In this document: in pieces, positions 18,054-26,242 of the stretch
Layout of the letters: the number at the start of each line of letters is the position of its first letter
How positions within the stretch are numbered: the first letter of the stretch is position 1
Source: Streptomyces antibioticus
GTDB lineage: Bacteria > Actinomycetota > Actinomycetes > Streptomycetales > Streptomycetaceae
Direction of reading: 5' to 3'
Assembly: GCF_001514065.1 (NCBI RefSeq)
Contig: NZ_KQ948428.1
Span: forward strand, 499,525-563,524
DNA length: 64,000 bases
Made by a program: the position numbers and the translations under genes
Notes under the pieces: model-generated
Databases searched by the model: none
What the model was told of the DNA's origin: nothing
The model's input: the letters and a program-made list of their open reading frames with translations, nothing else

Positions 18054-18425
18054 ATGAACAGCGATGCCCCGCTCCTCGTGATCGTCGATGCCGCCAACGT
18101 CGTCGGGTCGGTGCCCGACGGCTGGTGGCGCGACCGACGTGGCGCCGCGGAGCGGCTGCGGGACCGGCTGGCGGCGCAGGGGGTGCCGGGGCGGGCGGGG
18201 CCCGTGGAGATCGTGCTGGTGGTGGAGGGGGCGGCGCGGGGGGTGGAGTCCGTGGCGGGGGTGCGGGTGGAGTCGGCGTCGGGGAGTGGGGACGATCGGA
18301 TGGTGGAGCTGGTGGCCGAGGCGCGTGGACGAGACACGCTGGTCGTCACGGCGGACCGGGAGCTGCGGGACAGGGTGACCGCCCTGGGGGCACGGACCGC
18401 CGGGCCACGCACCGTGCACGGGTGA
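18054..18425 (+). CDS. NYN/PIN-like domain protein (putative RNase-fold)
   Basis: A 123-residue protein with a PIN/NYN-like nuclease topology. A first acidic strand LLVIVDAANVVGSVPDGWWRD, a central VEIVLVVEG strand, an SASGSGDDRMVELVAEA acidic motif and a final DTLVVTADRELRDRV strand match the acidic cluster used for metal binding in this fold. It follows the dehydrogenase by 12 nt, suggesting co-transcription. Databases often label homologues NTP-binding protein. Nuclease activity is inferred from the acidic motifs only. Confidence 0.65.
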   Translation: MNSDAPLLVIVDAANVVGSVPDGWWRDRRGAAERLRDRLAAQGVPGRAGPVEIVLVVEGAARGVESVAGVRVESASGSGDDRMVELVAEARGRDTLVVTADRELRDRVTALGARTAGPRTVHG

Positions 18426-18437
18426 ATTTCATGACGC

Positions 18438-18548
18438 AGTACCACACTTGTCCACGAATGCGGTACTACGATCCCGCTGAAGCGGCGAAATAGGCATAAG
18501 CTGGCCGTGTTCGGTCATGAATTCGACATTCTAGTCACTTTCCAGTGA
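18438..18548. promoter_or_regulatory. Inverted repeats before the alpha/beta hydrolase gene
   Basis: Within the 217-bp gap two dyads stand out. AGTACC (18438-18443) and GGTACT (18462-18467) are separated by 18 nt, and TCACT (18535-18539) and AGTGA (18544-18548) by 4 nt. The region is AT-richer than its surroundings. They are candidate regulator sites for the hydrolase gene; no known consensus is matched with confidence. Confidence 0.3.
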
Positions 18549-18642
18549 CGGAATAGCGGCTACGCGAGAAGCTTGCTGAGGTAAGGCCCGTCGTTCTGAG
18601 AGGATTCCGGCACCCTTGGCAGCCGGTGGACGGGAGGCAGGA

Positions 18643-19542
18643 GTGGCACGTGCCGCTCAGAGAGGAGACGAGCACACGCTCGTTTTCGATTCCTGGGGTG
18701 ATCCGCAAGGGCACCCCGTCTTTCTGCTGCACGGAACTCCTGGCAGCCATCAGGGACCGCGCCCCCGGTCCATGCTGCTCTATCAGCTTGGCATCCACCT
18801 GATCGCCTACGATCGCCCCGGCTACGGTGGTTCCACCCGCCGCCGCGGCCGCGCGGTCGTCGACGCCGCGCGAGACGTCGAGGCCATCGCCGACGAGCTC
18901 GGCATCGACGAGTTCTCCGTCGTCGGCCGTTCCGGTGGCGGACCGCACGCTCTCGCCTGCGCCGCGGAGCTTCCGAAGCGGGTCAGAAGCGCAGCCGTCC
19001 TGGTGAGCCTCGCGCCGCCGGACGCGCCGGAGCTCGACTGGTTCAAGGGGATGACGGAGTCCAACGTCCGCGAGTACCTGAACGCACGCAACAACCGCAA
19101 GAGGCTGCGGAGCACGCTCGTACAGAACGCGGACGCCATGCGGGCCGACCCGATGGCCGTGCTCAACGACCTCGACGACGAGATGCCCGAGGTCGACCGG
19201 CACGTCGTGGCGGACGCCGGCATCCGCAGAATGCTGCACAAGAACTTCGAGGCCGCGATCGAGAACACCGCGGACGGCTGGATCGACGACGCGGTCGCCT
19301 TCAGCAAGAACTGGGGCTTCGATCCGGTGACCATCGACGTCCCCACCCTGCTGTGGCACGGTGAGGACGACGTCTTCTCTCCCGTCGAGCACTTCAACTG
19401 GCTCTCCCGCACGATCAGGAACGCCACCGTCGTGCTCCAGCCGTCCGCCGCGCACTTCGCGGCCGTACCCGTGCTGCCCCGGGTGCTCGGCTGGCTCCGG
19501 GACCAGGCACGGGCCGACGCCGCCGCCACCACGACGGCGTGA
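18643..19542 (+). CDS. Alpha/beta hydrolase
   Basis: A 299-residue cytosolic alpha/beta hydrolase. GTG 18643 was chosen because GGGAGG lies 8 nt upstream; an in-frame TTG at 18616 has no ribosome site. The HGTPGSHQGPRPR loop forms the oxyanion hole. The nucleophile is Ser about 97 in GRSGGGPHA, the acid is probably in LWHGEDDVFSP, and His about 271 in PSAAHFAAVP completes the triad. The HG-T-P-GS variant is typical of uncharacterised streptomycete hydrolases. It converges on fxsT with 21 nt between stops, so it could share the locus's biology but is not in its operon. Substrate unknown. Confidence 0.82.
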   Translation: MARAAQRGDEHTLVFDSWGDPQGHPVFLLHGTPGSHQGPRPRSMLLYQLGIHLIAYDRPGYGGSTRRRGRAVVDAARDVEAIADELGIDEFSVVGRSGGGPHALACAAELPKRVRSAAVLVSLAPPDAPELDWFKGMTESNVREYLNARNNRKRLRSTLVQNADAMRADPMAVLNDLDDEMPEVDRHVVADAGIRRMLHKNFEAAIENTADGWIDDAVAFSKNWGFDPVTIDVPTLLWHGEDDVFSPVEHFNWLSRTIRNATVVLQPSAAHFAAVPVLPRVLGWLRDQARADAAATTTA

Positions 19543-19563
19543 CCTCCGCCTGAAGCGCCACCG

Positions 19564-22500
19564 TCAGATCGGGTGCGGGTCGAGCTCCAACCCCACCCGA
19601 TGACCAGCCCGCAGCCGGACCACCTTGGAGTGCTTGGCGCCGAGCTTGCGGCCCAGCACGTCCAGGGACGCCCGGGACAGTTCGTCGGCCTCGTCGACGC
19701 GGCCGGCCTCGCGCAGCAGGACCGCGAGATTGCCCTGGCAGGTCAGTGCGGTGGGGTGGGTCGGGCCGAGCCGCCCGCACAACTCCCGGTAGGCCTGGAG
19801 GTAGTTCTGCTCCGCCGTCTCCACATCGCCGAGGGCCGCCTCCGTGTTCGCCAGGTTCATCTGGCAGTTCATGCTGAAGGGGTGGCCCGGCCCCAGGGTG
19901 GTCCGTAGCGCTGCACGCGCCCGTTCGCACACCTCACGGGCCTCGGCAGCCCGGTCCGTGGACAGCAGGTTGATGCCGTGATTGACCGCGCACGCCAGCG
20001 TGTTGGGGTGGCCCTCGCCGAGCGCGGTACGGAACCGTTTGAACAGGTCCGCGGTCTCCCGGCAGGCCTCCTCGTGGCGTCCCGCGGCCGAGAGGTGACC
20101 CGCGTGGCCGAGCCGCACCACCAGGGTCTCCGGCGAGGAGTCGCCCAGGCGCTTGCGGCAGATGTCCAGTACTTGCCGACTGATGTCCATGGCCTCGTCC
20201 AGCAGGTCGAGGCGGCGCAGCGTGATGGCGAGCGCCTTGGCGGCCTCCAGCGCGGGCGGTTGCTCCGGCCCGAGCTCCAACGCCGTCGCATAGACCTCGC
20301 GCAGGGTCTCGGCCGAGGCCTCGTACTCACCGCAGGAGCGCTGGTCGCGGCCCAGGTTGATCTTGGAGAACAGGGTGTAGGGGTGCTTCTCCCCCAGCGT
20401 GGACGCGCGCTGTTCCCAGTTGCCGCCGTCTACGTCCCGGGCTTCGTAGCAGTCTCCGGCCATGCGCAGCGACACGGCCAGGTTGTTGGCCGCGAACAGT
20501 GTCCGGGGACTGTCCTCGCCGAGGAGGAAGACCCATCGGCGGTAGGTCTCGCGGTCGATCTCCAACGCCTTGCCGACCTGTCCGACGGCCCTCAGGTCCG
20601 CGGTGAGGCCGCCCGCCGTCATCAGCGTGTGCTCGTCGTCGTCACCCAGAACGGCGCGCTGCCGGTCGTAGACGTCCTGGTCGATCTCCAGCGCCTTGCT
20701 GTACCAACCCTGGAACCGCAGCACGTTGGCCATCTCGAAGCGCAGGTGCAGGGTCCAGCGGTCGTCGGGGCCCGCCTCCTTCTGCCACTTGTCCAGCAGA
20801 TCGTCGGCCAGCGCGAGGGCCTCCGCGTACTCGCCCCGCGCGCGCAAGTACCTCATCCACTCGGTCATCAGCTTGCGGATCCGGTCGTCGAACGAATACC
20901 TGGTCCACGGTGTCTTGAGATGGGGCCAGATGGTGTTGTAGCGCGGCCAGTTCGTCGGGCTCTCCACGTCCTCCTGGGACGGGCGGGCGCCGTTGAGGAC
21001 ATCGAGCACGGCTTGCAGGGCCGACTGCTGCTCCTCCGCGGACATCGACGACCGCACCGCGGCCTGCACCAGCCGGTGCACCTGGAGGCTCTGGCTCTTG
21101 CGGTCGACCTTGGCCAGCGAGAAGCGGTTCAGCTGCTGGATGGCCCGGCCCGCCAGTGCCGAGCCCCCGATGCCCGGCTGCACCTTGCGGAGGGCCTCGC
21201 CCATCTCCTTGCCGTTCACCAGATCGAGTGCGATGGGGTCCGCACCGAAGTGCGCGCACAGCTCCAGCAGTCGCCGGGCGACCGGGGAGTCGAGTTTCTC
21301 GATGGAGATGTTCCAGGTCGCGCCCACCTGGAGCGGGAAGTCCGGCGCGTCGACGTCCGCCTCCAGCCGCGCCAACTGCCGCTCCAGCAGCTCCAGGTAC
21401 GCGGTGGCGCTCTGGCCGGTCTGGTTCAGCCAGGCGGCGGCGTGGTCGACGGCGAGCGGCAGGTCACCGAGGGCGGCCGCGACCTGCTCGGCGTCCTCCT
21501 CGTTGATGCCGGAGACCCGGCGCAAAAGGTGCTCGACGCTCTCGGTGCGGGTGAACACGTCGACCTCGACCCGCCCGCCGACCTGCTCCCAGCCCTCGTT
21601 GCGGGTAGTGATCAGGACATGGCCGGTCGGCGTGTCGACCAGCAGCTTCGCGATGGACTCAGGGGTGGTGGCGTTGTCGAAGACCAGCAACCAGCGGTCG
21701 TACTTCGTGCCGCGGCGCAGCACCTCCCGGACGGCGTCCGCCGTGGCGCTGATGCTGTCCCGCTCCTCCACGCCCAGGTGCGAGGCGAGTTCGGAGTACT
21801 GGCGCAGAGCGAGGTCGCCGAACTCCGCCTCGATCCACCAGACGACGTCGTAGTTGCCCCGGTAGCGGTACGCGTACTCGGTCGCCAGCTGCGTCTTGCC
21901 GACGCCCCCCATGCCGTGCAGCAGCGTGGCGGTGCCGGTCTCCGCGAGCCGCCGCCGCAGCTCCTCCAGCAGTTCGGCGCGTCCCGTGAAGGCCGCGTTG
22001 CGCGTCGGAACGGACCACACGGGCGGCTGCGCTCCGGGGAAACGGGGCCCGCCGGCCCCCGCCTCCGCGGGATGCTCACCCTGCGAGGGCTGGGCGTCCA
22101 GGGCTCGCAGCAGAGCGTTCTTGGCCTGATCCTCGTTCATGCCGCCCAGATGGACCGGCGTCCGGTCCGAGAACGGGTGGGCCAGCCGTGCGTCGCTGAC
22201 CCGGACCGGCACCAGGGTGCGCCGGGAACCCATCGGGTCGGCGGCGGCCACGGCCTCCCAGACGGCCCTGGCCTCCGGGGACTTCTGGTAGTCGGCGGAG
22301 AGCACCGCCACGGTGCGGGAGGCGCCGCGCACCTTGCTGTCGGTGTCGTCGCGCAGCGGTACCCCGACGGCCGCGCCGGCCTCGGAGGCCGCGTCCGCGA
22401 CGGTGAAGCCCGCCTCTCGGAGGACCCGTCCGATCCACTCGGCCCAGATCCGGTCCTCGCGGACATAGCTGAGGAACACATGGGTGGGGTCAGGCGCCCT

Positions 22501-23499
22501 GCGGCGCACCACCGCCTTGAGATAGTTCTGGCGTTCGTCGTCGGCCATGGGGACGAGGGAGTCGACGTCGCCCTCGGTGATGACGGACGTCAGCCGCTCG
22601 CAGGCGGCGAGCAACGAGGCTGGGGTCTCCGGCTCGTCGCGGAATGTCGCGAGCATCTCCTCGTAGGCGTACGGGGACTTGAAGGGCAGTTCCACATTGC
22701 CCCAGTAGCGACGCTGGTCGATGCCCGGGGTCTGGAGCAGCAACTGGTCGAAGGTGACCCGCACTTTGGCCCGTGCCGCCTCCAGCCGGTCCGCCTCGGA
22801 GTCCACGACCCGCATGGGCACCGGCAGGATGCGGATACGCCGACGGCTCCTGGTCTCCAGCACCCGGCGGGCGACGGCCGCCGCGCCCTCGATGCTCTGG
22901 TCGTTGTGGGTGAAGCAGTTCACCAGCACGTCGGGAAAGTGCAGGGTGCAGATGTCCGAGATGTCGCTGAGGCCGGTGCGGCTGTCGATGAGAACGTAGT
23001 CGTAGCCGTGCCGGAACTGGGCGCACAGCGCGTCCAGGAACTGACCGCCGTACTGCTGGTCGTAGAAGAGGTTCCAGTTGAACTGGGAGAAGATCGACGA
23101 GTAGTTGCGGTCCTGGCGGCCCGCGGAGATGTAGTCCAGTCGGCCGCCGCGGGAGAACTCCCATTCCAGCTGGTTCAACGTCCGTCCGATGTCGGCCTGT
23201 TCGGCGATCCAGTCGTCGTGGATCTTGGCCCCACGCTGGTGGTCGACCTTCAGGACGTAGTCGTTGATGAGTTCCAGCACCCCGGGGCGGTCCTTCAGGG
23301 CGCCCGTCTCCAGGAACGGGTGCAGGAACCGGTCCAGTCCCGGCGCCTCCAGATCCCAGTCCACGACGAGTACCCGGCGGCCCTGGGAGGCCATGATCCA
23401 GGCGGTGTTGGCCAGGGCCATGGTGCGGCCGCTGCCGCCCTTGTAGCTGTAGAAGGTGATGATCTTACCGCCGTCGGGGCGGGGGGACACGCCGGTCAC
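19564..23499 (-). CDS. fxsT: FxsT: ParA-like ATPase / TIR-like / NB-ARC / TPR protein of the FxSxx-COOH system
   Basis: A 1311-residue multidomain protein of the FxSxx-COOH system TPR family. Four parts can be read in order. A ParA/MinD-like ATPase has deviant Walker A YKGGSGRT at residues 20-26, with VVDWDLEAPGLDR and YVLIDSRTGLSD downstream. A TIR-like domain runs from about 337 (THVFLSYVREDRIWAEWIG). An NB-ARC/STAND ATPase has Walker A HGMGGVGKTQLA at about 528, KYDRWLLVFDNA as Walker B and the GDLPLAVDHAAAWL helix. Twelve or so TPR-like units fill about 850-1311, for example HPNTLACAVNHGINLLSTDR. The plan is that of an NLR-type sensor with a second NTPase in front. Its GTG start overlaps the fxsC stop. 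The biological role is not established. Confidence 0.88.
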   Translation of the reverse strand: MTGVSPRPDGGKIITFYSYKGGSGRTMALANTAWIMASQGRRVLVVDWDLEAPGLDRFLHPFLETGALKDRPGVLELINDYVLKVDHQRGAKIHDDWIAEQADIGRTLNQLEWEFSRGGRLDYISAGRQDRNYSSIFSQFNWNLFYDQQYGGQFLDALCAQFRHGYDYVLIDSRTGLSDISDICTLHFPDVLVNCFTHNDQSIEGAAAVARRVLETRSRRRIRILPVPMRVVDSEADRLEAARAKVRVTFDQLLLQTPGIDQRRYWGNVELPFKSPYAYEEMLATFRDEPETPASLLAACERLTSVITEGDVDSLVPMADDERQNYLKAVVRRRAPDPTHVFLSYVREDRIWAEWIGRVLREAGFTVADAASEAGAAVGVPLRDDTDSKVRGASRTVAVLSADYQKSPEARAVWEAVAAADPMGSRRTLVPVRVSDARLAHPFSDRTPVHLGGMNEDQAKNALLRALDAQPSQGEHPAEAGAGGPRFPGAQPPVWSVPTRNAAFTGRAELLEELRRRLAETGTATLLHGMGGVGKTQLATEYAYRYRGNYDVVWWIEAEFGDLALRQYSELASHLGVEERDSISATADAVREVLRRGTKYDRWLLVFDNATTPESIAKLLVDTPTGHVLITTRNEGWEQVGGRVEVDVFTRTESVEHLLRRVSGINEEDAEQVAAALGDLPLAVDHAAAWLNQTGQSATAYLELLERQLARLEADVDAPDFPLQVGATWNISIEKLDSPVARRLLELCAHFGADPIALDLVNGKEMGEALRKVQPGIGGSALAGRAIQQLNRFSLAKVDRKSQSLQVHRLVQAAVRSSMSAEEQQSALQAVLDVLNGARPSQEDVESPTNWPRYNTIWPHLKTPWTRYSFDDRIRKLMTEWMRYLRARGEYAEALALADDLLDKWQKEAGPDDRWTLHLRFEMANVLRFQGWYSKALEIDQDVYDRQRAVLGDDDEHTLMTAGGLTADLRAVGQVGKALEIDRETYRRWVFLLGEDSPRTLFAANNLAVSLRMAGDCYEARDVDGGNWEQRASTLGEKHPYTLFSKINLGRDQRSCGEYEASAETLREVYATALELGPEQPPALEAAKALAITLRRLDLLDEAMDISRQVLDICRKRLGDSSPETLVVRLGHAGHLSAAGRHEEACRETADLFKRFRTALGEGHPNTLACAVNHGINLLSTDRAAEAREVCERARAALRTTLGPGHPFSMNCQMNLANTEAALGDVETAEQNYLQAYRELCGRLGPTHPTALTCQGNLAVLLREAGRVDEADELSRASLDVLGRKLGAKHSKVVRLRAGHRVGLELDPHPI

Positions 23500-24755
23500 G
23501 ATTGGGCCTCCTGGTCACCCTGCGTATCGGCCGACGCCGAGTTGCTGGTCGAGGATGGTGAGGGACGGTTGAGGTACTGCTGGGCCGCACTGTCGGCGAG
23601 CTCTATGAAGCGGGAGTTGAAGGTCTCCGAGTTGTCGATGCCCGCCGCCGCTCCGCGCTGGATGGCCCGGCCGGTGTTCAGCCGGCGGGGCAGTGCTTCC
23701 CTGAGCCGGGCGTCGAGCGTCTCGCGGGCCTGCCAGGTCTGCGGGTCGTCGGCCAGCGGGGTCAGCACGGACACCCAGGGCAAGTCCCGTGCGTCGAAGG
23801 CGCGCAGTCGTTCGATGGCTGCGCGGTCGTGCAGGACCCAGGGGTCGAGGATGAGCACCCAGGGGCTCGTCGCCTCGCGCCGGCCGAGGAAGACGGCCTC
23901 GGCCTCGTCGTAGGTGTGGATCTCGGGGGCGAAGCCGAGGTTGCGGGCGAGTTCGGCGGTGCGGTCGACCAGTGCGGTGCCCAGTCCGTCGCTGAAGGGC
24001 TGCCAGTCCCGGGGCTCGGCACCGTACTTGGTGTCGCTGCGATCGGGCGGCAGATGACCGGTGTCCGGGGCCAGTACGGCAATGCCCAGCGGATGCCAGG
24101 AGGAGGCGGCGAACGCGTCCGGTACGTCCGCCAGATCGGTCAGTGCGGCCTCGCCCGGGGCGGGTTCGGGGACCCGGCGCGCGGCCTGCACGACGCACTG
24201 GGCGATCCTGCGCACACACTGGTCGTAGTACTCGGGCCGGTCGGGAGACTGCCGCAGTCCGTACAGACCGCGCCGCGCATAGTGGTACAGCGCGTCCTCG
24301 TCGACGTGGACCGGGGTCAGCGGTGGGTCGGGCACGGGCAGGCCGAGCTTGACGACGACGGGCACGGCCGTGGTGGGAACCGGCGTCCACAACACCGGGA
24401 CGACGGCTTTCGGGTGTGCGCGCCGGGCGAAGACCGACCACTGGCGGCCGCAGTAGCCGTCGGCGAAGTAGCGGCGCGTGATCAGGGGCACGAAGCTGTG
24501 ACAGCGCTGCAGGGCGCGGAGCATGACCGGCCCACCGCGTTCGGCGTCCAGGTATCCGAGGGAGGGGGTCGTGAGGAGTCCGCTGCCGCCCGCGACCGCC
24601 CGGGTGAGGTCCGTGTAGAACTCCTTCACGTTCTTGTCGGCCGGGATGCAGCCCCCCTGCGACTCTCCGCCTGACGACGGTGCCGGGGCGTAGCTCAGGA
24701 AGAAGTGCGGCGCTTTGTCACGCGAGCCTCGGGGGGCGCGGCCGTCATACGTCAT
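23496..24755 (-). CDS. fxsC: TIR-like protein FxsC
   Basis: A 419-residue protein of the FxsC family. The N-terminal TIR-like domain (about 15-190) begins PHFFLSYAPAPSSGG. It contains YLDAERGGPVMLRALQRCHSFVPLITRRY and FADGYCGRQWSVFARR, where the position of the TIR NADase Glu (WCxxE) is Gln. A C-terminal domain from about 215 (HPLGIAVLAPDTGHLPPDRS) contains SPWVLILDPWVLHD and resembles a second Rossmann-like half. A Ser/Asn-rich tail follows. The ATG lies 11 nt inside the end of the upstream TIR gene, and its stop overlaps the fxsT start, so translation is coupled on both sides. An adaptor role is more likely than catalysis, by inference. Confidence 0.85.
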   Translation of the reverse strand: MTYDGRAPRGSRDKAPHFFLSYAPAPSSGGESQGGCIPADKNVKEFYTDLTRAVAGGSGLLTTPSLGYLDAERGGPVMLRALQRCHSFVPLITRRYFADGYCGRQWSVFARRAHPKAVVPVLWTPVPTTAVPVVVKLGLPVPDPPLTPVHVDEDALYHYARRGLYGLRQSPDRPEYYDQCVRRIAQCVVQAARRVPEPAPGEAALTDLADVPDAFAASSWHPLGIAVLAPDTGHLPPDRSDTKYGAEPRDWQPFSDGLGTALVDRTAELARNLGFAPEIHTYDEAEAVFLGRREATSPWVLILDPWVLHDRAAIERLRAFDARDLPWVSVLTPLADDPQTWQARETLDARLREALPRRLNTGRAIQRGAAAGIDNSETFNSRFIELADSAAQQYLNRPSPSSTSNSASADTQGDQEAQS

Positions 24756-25413
24756 GTTTCTCCCCCTGGGAGGCGTTCGCCGATGCGAAGAGGCTGTCGA
24801 ACTCGTGCGGTTCGCAGGGGTCCAGACGGGCGCTGACGGCCACCTCGACGATTTTCTGGGCCAGTTGGTAGGCGACCTCGTTGAAGACCTTGTGGCGGCC
24901 GTGGTTCTGCAGTCCGAGCAACCCCAGGCGCTGGTAGTCGGGGTGGAAATCCTGGTGGGCGTACTGAACCTGGGAGTAGGGGCGGGGAATGTCGGCGGGC
25001 CGCAACGGTGCCCACAGAACCGGCACGACCGCGCTCCGGATGAACGTACCGCGATCCCGGTGGAGTTGCTGCCGTCGTTCGAAGCAGTCCCACTCCAGTT
25101 CGCACCACCGGCTGCTGAACAGGCGTGGCGCCAGCACCGGTACGAGCACCTGGCACCGGGCGAGACGGAGTTTGAGCTCGTCCTGCCAGTCGGTGCCGAT
25201 CGGAATCCGCTGGTCGAGGTAGACCGCGGGGATCCCGGCGTCCAGATCGGTGAGTTCCACCAGGTGCTCGGTCAGTCTCGTGTGGAAGCGGCGCAACCGT
25301 TCGTTGGGCGGTCTGTCACTCTCGGGCGACCAGGGATTACGTCCGTAGCTCATGAACCCGTAGGGGCGCTGAACGCTGCTGCGCACCTCATCGCGGTACG
25401 GGGTGTCACGCAC
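24745..25413 (-). CDS. Compact TIR-domain protein of the Fxs locus
   Basis: A 222-residue protein that is essentially one TIR-like domain. RPYGFMSYGRNPWSPES forms the first strand and loop, GIPAVYLDQRIPIGTDWQDELKLRLARCQVLVPVLAPRLF the middle, and SSRWCELEWDCFERR carries the S-x-W-C-x-x-E motif in which the Glu (about residue 107) is the catalytic residue of NAD-cleaving TIR domains. The VVPVLWAP strand is shared with FxsC (VVPVLWTP), suggesting duplication. GTG 25413 is preceded by GGAG and overlaps the acetyltransferase gene by 8 nt. Another start a few codons downstream is possible. Enzymatic NADase activity is plausible but untested. Confidence 0.8.
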   Translation of the reverse strand: MRDTPYRDEVRSSVQRPYGFMSYGRNPWSPESDRPPNERLRRFHTRLTEHLVELTDLDAGIPAVYLDQRIPIGTDWQDELKLRLARCQVLVPVLAPRLFSSRWCELEWDCFERRQQLHRDRGTFIRSAVVPVLWAPLRPADIPRPYSQVQYAHQDFHPDYQRLGLLGLQNHGRHKVFNEVAYQLAQKIVEVAVSARLDPCEPHEFDSLFASANASQGEKHDV

Positions 25414-26236
25414 GGCCGGGCTCCGCGGGGAGGTTGCGGCGCGTACGACGGCACACGGCCATCCAGGAGTCGGCCGCGTCCACCGCCCAGCGCAGCGGGA
25501 ACAGCCTGCTGTCGGCGGCGCCGATCCGGCCCCTGGTGAGGGCGTCGGATGCACCCGGTGCGCGGGTCTCCAGCCAATGGCCGAGTTCCCCGAAGTCGCT
25601 GTCGTCGAGATCGACGTCGACGAAGTGGGTCCAGCGCGGGCCGGCGTCGGTCGAGATCCGGCAGTCGTAGCGGCGGCGGCGCGGGAGGTACTGCCGGTAC
25701 TCCGCGAGATGGAAGGCCGAGCAGGTCTCGAACCCGGCGCCCAGCAACAGGACATGGGCGCCGTCCTCGTACATGCGGCCGAGTGGCGAGCGCTCGCCGA
25801 GCAGGCAGTCCTGGTCGTGCCCCGAGGTGATCCGGGCCGCGCGCGCACCCAGTGCGGCGAAGGACGACTGCGGGTGAGTGCTGCGCACGGCTCCCGGGGT
25901 GACCCGCACCTCCTCCGCCAGCCGTCCCATGCCGTGCGAAGGGGTGGAGGCCGCGCTGAACGGCTCCATGTTTTCACGGTAGGCCACAAGTTGATGTGGC
26001 GTCAGGCCTCGCGTCAGGTGGAGATACGCCCGTGATGTCAGCGAATTTCCCTCGGTGAACGTAGGCACCACCACCGTGCCCTCGGCACCCAGCGCATCAC
26101 GCAACGCGCCCAGCACGGCCCCGACGCCGCCGGACACCCGGCCGACGGACCGCAGGGAGGCATGGACCAGCAGCGTCATGGCCTTCTCGACACCCAGTGC
26201 CCGCAGATCGGCGGTGAGGGAGGCCCGGGTCCGCAT
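25406..26236 (-). CDS. Aminoglycoside N(3)-acetyltransferase family protein in the Fxs locus
   Basis: A 276-residue acetyl-CoA-dependent enzyme of the AAC(3) fold. Diagnostic segments are MTLLVHASLRSVGRVSGGVGAV near the N-terminus, GTVVVPTFTEGNS, and VRSTHPQSSFAALGARA with the conserved His of the acetyl-transfer centre. HVLLLGAGFETCSAFHLAEY follows. The length is normal and no key motif is missing. AAC(3) members near antibiotic clusters modify aminoglycosides, but some act on other amines. In this operon it sits between the radical SAM maturase (6-nt gap) and a TIR gene, so modification of the Fxs peptide or another locus product is a fair hypothesis. Resistance function is not implied. Confidence 0.85.
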   Translation of the reverse strand: MRTRASLTADLRALGVEKAMTLLVHASLRSVGRVSGGVGAVLGALRDALGAEGTVVVPTFTEGNSLTSRAYLHLTRGLTPHQLVAYRENMEPFSAASTPSHGMGRLAEEVRVTPGAVRSTHPQSSFAALGARAARITSGHDQDCLLGERSPLGRMYEDGAHVLLLGAGFETCSAFHLAEYRQYLPRRRRYDCRISTDAGPRWTHFVDVDLDDSDFGELGHWLETRAPGASDALTRGRIGAADSRLFPLRWAVDAADSWMAVCRRTRRNLPAEPGRA

Positions 26237-26242
26237 CCGCCG

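Noticed and set aside
19978-23913. A 1311-codon open frame on the plus strand opposite fxsT
   Set aside because: It mirrors the fxsT frame. It encodes low-complexity Arg/Gly/Val/Leu-rich sequence with no motifs, a known artefact of third-position GC bias.
25406-26236. Interpretation of the AAC(3)-like gene as an aminoglycoside-resistance determinant
   Set aside because: The fold alone does not show this, and the operon context is peptide maturation and TIR proteins; no antibiotic cluster is nearby.
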